From Planctomycetota bacterium (GTDB taxonomy: Bacteria > Planctomycetota > UBA1135 > GCA-002686595): a stretch of 64,000 bases of DNA. The position numbers were made by a program, and so were the translations under genes. The stretch spans positions 248,001 through 312,000 of the forward strand of contig JADYYP010000045.1 of the NCBI GenBank assembly GCA_020853575.1. The letters run 5' to 3'. Under the pieces are notes generated by a model that was not told where the DNA came from, made no database searches, and worked only from the letters and a program-made list of their open reading frames with translations. Positions 45,721 to 51,462 of the stretch are shown piece after piece. Positions within the stretch are counted from its first letter, which is position 1. Each line of letters begins with the position of its first letter.

Positions 45721-45966
45721 TCACGTCCCGACGGACTTCTCCCACGCCGCGACGAGCGCGCTGGCCTTCGTGTCGAGCGCCCTGGCGACTTTCGCGATCG
45801 TCTCCAACGACGGACAACGCTCGTCTGGCTCCAGCATCGATACGTACATCCGGTGGCGATCCGCGCGGTAGCCAAGTTCCTCTTGCGACGGAACGGCGCG
45901 CTCTCGGTGCTGGCGAACGGTCGGACCGAACCCGAGTTCGAGCGACGGCTTGGTAGGCTTCGGCAC
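45721..45966 (-). CDS. XRE-family helix-turn-helix regulator
   Basis: This 81-residue protein starts at GTG 45966. It has the Cro/CI fold: GPTVRQHRERAVPSQEELG, then RADRHRMYVSMLEPDERCPS as recognition helix and following loop, then LETIAKVARALDTKASALV. It is a small DNA-binding repressor type. It is convergent with the HNH-like gene (52 bp apart) and diverges from the membrane protein gene at 46029 across 62 bp, so it may control that promoter. Confidence 0.78.
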   Translation of the reverse strand: MPKPTKPSLELGFGPTVRQHRERAVPSQEELGYRADRHRMYVSMLEPDERCPSLETIAKVARALDTKASALVAAWEKSVGT

Positions 45967-46028
45967 GCGACCGAAAGTTCGGCCGCGAAGTCTGTCGGCT
46001 CACAGTCAGCTGCATGCGGAGGTAGAGG

Positions 46029-46793
46029 ATGGAGGACTCGGGTGTGCTCGTGCCCATCGCAGTCACGCTGCTGGTGTGTGCGGCGGTATACGCCTTGCTC
46101 CTGGCGGCCGATCGAGATGGTCGAGAGCAACTGGGTTGCGCGAGCAGCGCGCTCTCTGCGGTTCTCGGCGTCGCTGCGATCGGTGTCGCCCTTTGGACCG
46201 AGGAGCCATGGCGAAACGAAATCCCGCGGTGGGTCGTCGCGATCGCGGGCGTGGTCTCCCTGAGCAGCGTGTACTTCTCGATGCTCGTGGTATCGAAGCT
46301 GTCGGCTCTGGAGCGTGAGGCGCGCGACCGCACGCCATCGGTCGGCGCGCCATCAAACGTAGCCGCTGTCGTCCCTCGCGGCGTCTCGTGCACCGCCGCT
46401 CTTGGGTTGATCGGGTGGTTCGCCATGTTCGTGCCCTGGTGTCACGAGGAGTTCCCGACCGAGCACGGCGCGTGCGGAATCTGCGGTCGGGAGTTTGAAG
46501 GGGACGCAACGGCTGCGCTTGGTGGTGTGACAGGAATGGCGTGGCGACTGCCGTACGAAGCCACGGCGGATTACGGCTATGCCCCGGAGACGGAAACGAG
46601 CAACGTCCATCAGCTGTGCTTCGATGGCGTCCGAGGCCAGTCGAAGTCGATGGACGGGATGCACGGCATGCTCGGAGGACCGATCACTCGGCCAGCGGTG
46701 CCGATCCGCTCCAATCTCGTGTCACTCTGGGCACTGTGGCGGCGCGAGTGTGTGCGCGCGAAGCTCAGGGACCGAACGCACTACCTGGACTAG
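46029..46793 (+). CDS. Membrane protein of unknown function with a CxxC motif
   Basis: This 254-residue protein has a strong ribosome site (GGAGG, 6 nt before ATG 46029). Hydrophobic helices lie at residues ~7-25, ~38-56, ~68-90 and ~118-138. Behind the last, GACGICGREFEGDATA has a CxxC that could bind zinc or form a disulfide, and the remaining ~95 residues are soluble. No family is recognised. It is cargo of the 44-48 kb element and lies beside a XRE regulator. It may be a membrane effector in a defence unit, but sequence alone does not show it. Confidence 0.55.
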   Translation: MEDSGVLVPIAVTLLVCAAVYALLLAADRDGREQLGCASSALSAVLGVAAIGVALWTEEPWRNEIPRWVVAIAGVVSLSSVYFSMLVVSKLSALEREARDRTPSVGAPSNVAAVVPRGVSCTAALGLIGWFAMFVPWCHEEFPTEHGACGICGREFEGDATAALGGVTGMAWRLPYEATADYGYAPETETSNVHQLCFDGVRGQSKSMDGMHGMLGGPITRPAVPIRSNLVSLWALWRRECVRAKLRDRTHYLD

Positions 46794-47088
46794 CCTCTTC
46801 GCCGATGGCTCCTGAGTTTCTCAGGAGACGCACCCGAGCCTTCCCGTCCGTCGTTCTCCCCCCAAACGATCTCGCGCCGCGCGTCGACACGAAGGGCGCC
46901 GGGGAGTAGCGTACGAACGCGCGGGAGGGGGGTCGGGGGGAGCCTGATCGCACAACTGGCTTGTGTGAGCCGTTGTACAGGGAACGGATCGACGTCGCCC
47001 ACCCCCACGATTGTTCCCACGCCCTTGATGAGAACCGGGGCGCCCCTACGCTCGGCGGTGTCCAGCCACCGATGCGAGAGGGCGTCCC

Positions 47089-47739
47089 GTGAACGAATCA
47101 GAGCGTAGCGAAGCGATAGCGCGCGACAAGAGCGCACGAACGCAGCGGCCGACCGCTGCACAGCTCCACGAACTCGGCCGCTGGACCGCGTGGTGTCGAG
47201 TGAAGTTTCTCCTCCATTGGCCGTGCATCGATCAGCCTCCGATCACGGACGAGCGCGAGGAACACCGCTGGTGTGGCAAGTGGACCGAACAGCGCTGGGC
47301 GCCAGCCGCGGCGGCGGTCGCGAAAGCGCACGGCTCGACGTTCGCGAGGGGAATCGGTGCTCACGACCAAGCGGAGTCGGACACGCGCGAGGCCTTCGTC
47401 CGCCTCATGAAGGGCCTTACCACGCCAGCGCAAGCCGCTCTGGAGCTGCGCCAAGTTCGGCTAGTCCGCAACGGTCCGACCGGCGTGCGCAGCTGGTTCG
47501 AGGCGTTGCTGAAGCAAATGCCAGCGCCCCCCTCGGAGGATCCGGTCAACGTGTCGATCCTCATGCAGACGCACGCTCTTCACGATCGATACTCGGCGGA
47601 TGCAGATGCTCGCGCGTCACTCGACGATCACCTTGACGCTCGACCGCTACACGCACCTGCGCCCCGCAGACGAGCGCCGCGCGATCGAATCGCTCCCGAC
47701 GTTGAACAGCGGGGAACCGACGGAAAGCGAGCAAAGTGA
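47089..47739 (+). CDS. Unknown element protein whose 3' end runs over an integrase remnant
   Basis: The 216-residue frame starts at GTG 47089 with GAGAGGG upstream. Residues ~1-165 look like real protein (HELGRWTAWCRVKFLLHWP, EALLKQMPAPPSEDP) but are not recognised. From about residue 168 (47590) it overlaps, in another frame, the C-terminal integrase fragment, so its own end is lost and replaced by out-of-frame sequence. This points to a deletion that joined the gene to the integrase 3' end. It may be non-functional. Confidence 0.45.
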   Translation: MNESERSEAIARDKSARTQRPTAAQLHELGRWTAWCRVKFLLHWPCIDQPPITDEREEHRWCGKWTEQRWAPAAAAVAKAHGSTFARGIGAHDQAESDTREAFVRLMKGLTTPAQAALELRQVRLVRNGPTGVRSWFEALLKQMPAPPSEDPVNVSILMQTHALHDRYSADADARASLDDHLDARPLHAPAPRRRAPRDRIAPDVEQRGTDGKRAK

Positions 47740-48100
47740 CGAGCGCGAAGCGCTGCGCGCGACGGGGAGCGATGGCGCAAGTTGCGGAGAATCGGACGGC
47801 GAAGGCGGCGAGAAGTGGGACCGCGCCGGGGACCGTTTCTCGGCGGACGATGTTGGATCGTCATGGACTCCGGTGGACTCCGACGACGCGCAGGACGCGT
47901 TGGATGGCACGCCCGGCAGGACTCGAACCTGCGACCAGCGGATTAGAAATCCGCTGCTCTATCCAGCTGAGCTACGGGCGCGTGAACGTTGCGCGAGGCC
48001 CGTGGGCGAAGGCGCGCCGGCGGGAGCTCGCTGCGTGGTCGGGGGGATGGGATTCGAACCCACGACTCGCAGCACCCAAAGCTGCGCCTCTACCAGCTGA
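47600..48100 (+). pseudogene. Tyrosine recombinase C-terminal fragment reading through the att core and tRNA-Arg
   Basis: The frame begins in the last part of a catalytic domain: MLARHSTITLTLDRYTHLRP, with the H and nucleophile Tyr of a tyrosine recombinase. The RHxxR box and everything before it are missing. An acidic linker leads into GTPGRTRTCDQRIRNPLLY, which is translated from the tRNA-Arg att core, and then into host sequence to a stop at 48100. The host-derived tail replaces the native tail now found at 44262-44446. Catalysis is impossible with this piece alone. Confidence 0.7.
47905..47981 (-). tRNA. tRNA-Arg (anticodon TCT), element attachment site
   Basis: A 77-nt cloverleaf: acceptor GCGCCCG/CGGGCGT, D arm GCTCAGCTGGATAGAGC, anticodon stem GCGGA/TCCGC with loop TTTCTAA (anticodon TCT), T arm GCAGG TTCGAGT CCTGC, encoded CCA. 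It reads AGA. Its 53 3'-terminal nt are duplicated at 44209-44261; the tRNA was rebuilt intact by the element's copy on integration. Confidence 0.95.
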
Positions 48101-48111
48101 GGTACCCCCCG
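48036..48111 (-). tRNA. tRNA-Pro (anticodon TGG)
   Basis: A 76-nt cloverleaf: acceptor CGGGGGG/CCCCCCG, D arm CCTC...GAGG, anticodon stem GCAGC/GCTGC with loop TTTGGGT (anticodon TGG), T arm GTGGG TTCGAAT CCCAT, discriminator A and encoded CCA. It lies 54 bp upstream of tRNA-Arg(TCT) on the same strand, so the two may be one transcript. Confidence 0.94.
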
Positions 48112-48244
48112 ATGGAAGCGCAGAGCGTAGCGCATGGGCAGTGCGTTGCGCGAGGACCGTGACGCGCCAGTGGCCGGCGCGCGCGGCGGAATCTAACCTG
48201 GGGGTTTCCCCTGGGGTCGGTCGGAGCCGGAGAGGCGCTTCACG

Positions 48245-49534
48245 ATGAAGGTCTTGGTGGTCGGTGGTGGCGGGCGCGAGCATGCGCTGTGTTGGAAGCT
48301 CGCGCAGTCGCCGCGCGTGAAGGAGGTGCTGTGTGCGCCGGGCAACGCGGGCACAGCGCTGGTCGCGCGCAACGTCGGCATCGCCGCGACCGACGTCGAC
48401 AAGCTCGTCCACCTCGCGCAGCACGAGCAGGTCGGCTTGGTGGTCATCGGTCCGGAGGAGCCGTTGTGCCAGGGGCTCGCCGATCGATTGCGCGCGGCCA
48501 AGATCGCCGTGTTCGGACCGAGCGCGGCGGCGGCGCGCCTGGAGGGCTCGAAGCTCTTCGCCAAGGAGTTCCTCACGCGCCACCGCATCCCGACCGCGGG
48601 CTTCCGGCGCTTCGATCGCTCCGGAGTCGCCAAGGCCTATCTCGAGGGCTGCACGCAGTGGCCGCAGGTGATCAAGGCCGACGGCTTGGCCGCGGGCAAG
48701 GGCGTGTTCGTCGTCAAGTCGGCGCGCGAGGCCTGCACGGTCGTCGACCAGCTGATGGAAGAGCGACGTCTGGGAGATTCCGGCGCGCAGATCTGCATCG
48801 AGGAGTTCTTGGTCGGCGAGGAAGTCAGCGTGCTCGCCCTGGTCGACGGCGAATCGCTGTGCGTGCTCGAGCCGGTGATGGACCACAAGCAGGTCGGCGA
48901 CGGCGACAGCGGACCGAACACCGGCGGCATGGGGGTGTACTCGCCGGTGGCGCTGTTCAACCGGCGCCTCTCGTGGCAGGTCGAGCAAAACGTCCTGATC
49001 CCCACGCTGCACGGACTGCGGCGCGAGGAGCTCGACTATCGCGGCGTGTTGTTCGTGGGCTTGATGCTCACCGAGAGCGGTCCGCGCGTGCTCGAGTACA
49101 ACTGCCGCTTCGGCGATCCGGAAACGCAGGCCATCATGCGGCGCTGGAAGGGAGATCTGTTGCCCTACCTGCTGGCGACGGCGCAGAAGAAGCTCTCCGA
49201 GCTGGAGGCGCCGGAGTGGGATCCGCGCACCTGCGTGGGAGTGGTCGCCGCGAGCGAGGGCTACCCCGGTGCGTACCGCAAGGGTGACGTGATCTCCGGG
49301 CTCGACGACGCAGCGCGCGCGCCGGAGGTGGTCGTGTTCCATGCGGGCACGAAGCTCAGTCCGAGCCGTTCGGTGCTCACCGACGGCGGCCGTGTCCTGT
49401 GCGTCACGGCCTTGGGCGACACCGTCGACGACGCGCGCTCGCGGGCCTACTCCGGTTTCGACAAGATCCGCTGGGATGGCAAGTTCGGCCGGCGCGACAT
49501 CGGGGTGCGCCACGCAACGGCGCGCACGTTCTGA
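48245..49534 (+). CDS. purD: Phosphoribosylamine-glycine ligase
   Basis: This 429-residue ATP-grasp enzyme joins glycine to phosphoribosylamine (GAR synthesis, second step of purine synthesis). It opens MKVLVVGGGGREHALCWKL and has VVIGPEEPLCQGLAD, the ATP-grasp VIKADGLAAGKGVFVV, EEFLVGEEVSVLALVDG, SGPNTGGMGVYSP and EYNCRFGDPETQ, all standard for PurD. GGAGAGG lies 9 nt before ATG 48245. It is divergent from tRNA-Pro. purQ and purL lie nearby on the other strand, so purine genes cluster loosely here. Confidence 0.96.
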   Translation: MKVLVVGGGGREHALCWKLAQSPRVKEVLCAPGNAGTALVARNVGIAATDVDKLVHLAQHEQVGLVVIGPEEPLCQGLADRLRAAKIAVFGPSAAAARLEGSKLFAKEFLTRHRIPTAGFRRFDRSGVAKAYLEGCTQWPQVIKADGLAAGKGVFVVKSAREACTVVDQLMEERRLGDSGAQICIEEFLVGEEVSVLALVDGESLCVLEPVMDHKQVGDGDSGPNTGGMGVYSPVALFNRRLSWQVEQNVLIPTLHGLRREELDYRGVLFVGLMLTESGPRVLEYNCRFGDPETQAIMRRWKGDLLPYLLATAQKKLSELEAPEWDPRTCVGVVAASEGYPGAYRKGDVISGLDDAARAPEVVVFHAGTKLSPSRSVLTDGGRVLCVTALGDTVDDARSRAYSGFDKIRWDGKFGRRDIGVRHATARTF

Positions 49535-49639
49535 TCGAGGCCGCGCGGCGCAAGCTCGACTTGCGCGCGCGTGCGCGAAAGTCGATGCTCAGTCGCGACG
49601 GCCAGGGCGGCACTTCCGCCGAGCGCCGATTCCACTCCC

Positions 49640-50179
49640 GTGAAGCACGACGCGATCCGCAAGTCGTTCGAACGCTTCCTGCGCGGTCGAGAGCTCAAGC
49701 TCACGCCGCAGAGACGGCGCGTGTTCGAGCGCGCGTTCGCCACGCACGAGCACTTCAGCGCCGAGGAGTTCTACGCTTGGCTGCGCGCGGAGCCGGGCCC
49801 CAAGGTCTCGCGCGCGACGGTCTACCGCACGCTCGGCTTGCTCCTCGAAGGCGGTTTCATCCAATCGCTCGACGCCGGCCGCGGAGAGCTGATCTACGAG
49901 CACGTCGTCGGTCACCGCCACCACGATCACATGGTGTGCCTGGCCTGCGGGAAGATCGAGGAGTTCCACGACGAGCGCATCGAGGCACTGCAGCACGAGG
50001 CCTGCGCCAAGAAGGGCTTCCAGATCGTCAGCCACGCGCACCGGCTGGTGGGGTATTGCCGCGGGTGCGCGCGCAAGTTGCCGCTCGAAGACGAGGCCGC
50101 GAGAGGGGACGACACTGGCGCTGGAACGAGCGCCACCTCGGCCCAAGCCGAAGCGGCGCTCGAGGACCAGCGAGACTAA
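49640..50179 (+). CDS. Fur-family metalloregulator
   Basis: This 179-residue protein starts at GTG 49640 (VKHDAIRKSFERFLRGRELK); a longer reading to 49571 adds no homology. A winged helix (LTPQRRRVFERAF, SRATVYRTLGLLLEGGFI) precedes the dimerisation domain. Metal ligands are visible in the HRHHDHMVCLACG segment and in the second CxxC, GYCRGC, so a structural zinc site and a regulatory site are intact. The C-terminus carries an Ala/Asp-rich extension. It may be Fur, PerR or Zur; sequence by eye does not separate them. It stands alone 105 bp after purD. Confidence 0.9.
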   Translation: MKHDAIRKSFERFLRGRELKLTPQRRRVFERAFATHEHFSAEEFYAWLRAEPGPKVSRATVYRTLGLLLEGGFIQSLDAGRGELIYEHVVGHRHHDHMVCLACGKIEEFHDERIEALQHEACAKKGFQIVSHAHRLVGYCRGCARKLPLEDEAARGDDTGAGTSATSAQAEAALEDQRD

Positions 50180-50187
50180 CGGCGCGC

Positions 50188-50253
50188 GCTATTTCTCGAG
50201 GCGGCGCGGGCTATTTTTCGAGGCGGCGCGGGCTATTTTTCGAGGCGGCGCGC
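50188..50253. repeat. Three tandem 22-bp repeats at the end of the DUF3568 gene
   Basis: The unit GCTATTTTTCGAGGCGGCGC plus two bases occurs at 50188-50209 (one T to C change), 50210-50231 and 50232-50253. On the minus strand each copy encodes the closing RRLEK-stop of the DUF3568 protein. The copy nearest the gene holds the real stop; the others are duplicated stops in shifting frames because 22 is not a multiple of three. Confidence 0.85.
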
Positions 50254-50616
50254 CAGGCGATCGCTGAACACGCGTGCGAGCTCGCCGTCGTTGACGGTCG
50301 ACAGCAGTCGCTTGGCCGAGACCGTGATTCGGCACTCGTCGACGTCCCAGGCCTCGACTCGCACTTGGATCTGGGCGTTGTCGATGTTGGCGTTGGCGAC
50401 GCGCGTCGAGTCGTCGGCGTCGATGACCTCTTGGGAATTCTCGGAGAGGAACTTCTTCGTGACCACCCAAGCCGTCTTGGCGTCGACTCCGACTTGGCGC
50501 ACGTAGATGTTGTTGTTGATCAACTGGTTGCCCGCGACGACGCCAGCGGCGGTGCCGGCGACGAAGCAGCCGGACAGCGGCAGGCACGCGAGGGCGACGA
50601 AGAGGAGTTTGCGCAT
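50233..50616 (-). CDS. DUF3568-family lipoprotein
   Basis: This 127-residue protein has a signal peptide with a classical lipobox (LPLSGC, Cys17), then a Gly/Ala stretch (FVAGTAAGVVAGNQL) and the DUF3568 core NNNIYVRQVGVDAKTAWVV... AEWDV-like strands ending RLARRLEK. Members are small envelope lipoproteins of unknown role. It lies 63 bp after purQ on the same strand. Its 3' end is duplicated as a 22-bp tandem repeat. Confidence 0.8.
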   Translation of the reverse strand: MRKLLFVALACLPLSGCFVAGTAAGVVAGNQLINNNIYVRQVGVDAKTAWVVTKKFLSENSQEVIDADDSTRVANANIDNAQIQVRVEAWDVDECRITVSAKRLLSTVNDGELARVFSDRLARRLEK

Positions 50617-50679
50617 GGAAGTGGCAGTGAAAGGAACTTGTGGAAGGGATGGAGACTGGTGAGCGGAGAGGCGGCTGCG

Positions 50680-51462
50680 TCAACGCGTGGCGCGGCCAGC
50701 GACCTCCACCATGCGGCGGTAGAAGGCGAGACCCTCGCCCTCCTGGCGCGGTCCCATGCGGGTCCAGCGCGGATGATGGAACGGCGACTGATTGCGCTCG
50801 GGGTGGGGCATCAGGCCCAGGACGCGTCCGGTCGGATCGCATACGCCAGCGATCGCTTCGGTCGAACCGTTGGGCACTCCGGGATAGGCCGCGGGCCGAC
50901 CATCGGCACGCACGTAGCGCAAGGCGATCTGCCCCGCGGCGCGAAAGCGCTCGAGGGCGGAACTGTCCTTGAACACGATGCGACCCTCGCCGTGCGCGAC
51001 CGGCACCGGCCACAGAAGCCCGGGCTCGAGCCAAGGACAACGCGACGGCTCGTTGCGCAGCGTGACCCAGCGGCACTCGTAGTGACCGGACTCGTTGGCG
51101 GAGAGCGCGATTTGGCGCTGAGCTCCGCCGCTCGCGGGCCCCTCGAGCAGCCCCGTGTCCACCAGCGCCTGGAAGCCATTGCAGACGCCGAGCACGAATC
51201 CTCCGCGAGCGACGTAGGTCGCCAGCGCCTCCCCGAGGAAATGGCGCAGCTCGTGACCGAGCACGCGACCAGCCGCGATGTCGTCGCCGTAGCTGAAGCC
51301 GCCGGGCAGGACCAGGATCGATGCGTCGAAGAGCCGGGCGGGCTCGGCGATCAGGCGCTGCAGGTGGAGCGTCTGGGTTCGCGCGCCCGAGCGTTCGAGC
51401 GCCAGTGCGGTCTCGACTTCGCAGTTGGTGCCCGCGGTGCGCAGGACGAGAGCGCTGGTCAT
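50680..51462 (-). CDS. purQ: Phosphoribosylformylglycinamidine synthase, glutaminase subunit
   Basis: This 260-residue class I glutamine amidotransferase supplies ammonia to PurL. It begins MTSALVLRTAGTNCEVETALAL at ATG 51462 and has LPGGFSYGDDIAAGRVLGHEL, the catalytic-Cys elbow FVLGVCNGFQALVDTGLL, and the His/Glu region RVLGLMPHPERNQSP. Its ATG overlaps the purL stop by 4 bp, which couples the subunits. In-frame sequence further upstream is shadow of purL. Confidence 0.95.
   Translation of the reverse strand: MTSALVLRTAGTNCEVETALALERSGARTQTLHLQRLIAEPARLFDASILVLPGGFSYGDDIAAGRVLGHELRHFLGEALATYVARGGFVLGVCNGFQALVDTGLLEGPASGGAQRQIALSANESGHYECRWVTLRNEPSRCPWLEPGLLWPVPVAHGEGRIVFKDSSALERFRAAGQIALRYVRADGRPAAYPGVPNGSTEAIAGVCDPTGRVLGLMPHPERNQSPFHHPRWTRMGPRQEGEGLAFYRRMVEVAGRATR

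Larger units (their letters stand above)
44209..47957. mobile_element. Integrated element at tRNA-Arg(TCT), ~3.7 kb, bounded by 53-bp direct repeats
   Basis: Identical 53-bp copies lie at 44209-44261 and 47905-47957. The right copy is the 3' part of an intact tRNA-Arg(TCT); the left one is a bare duplicate. An integrase C-terminal fragment abuts the right copy and the matching integrase tail follows the left copy. Between them are an HNH-like protein, a XRE regulator, a membrane protein and an unknown protein. The integrase catalytic domain is mostly lost, so the element is a relic that needs a helper to move. Confidence 0.85.

Noticed and set aside
45692..46426. 244-codon minus-strand frame over the XRE gene and membrane protein gene
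   Set aside because: It overlaps the better-supported XRE frame in another phase and the plus-strand membrane protein with a strong ribosome site; the composition is not protein-like.
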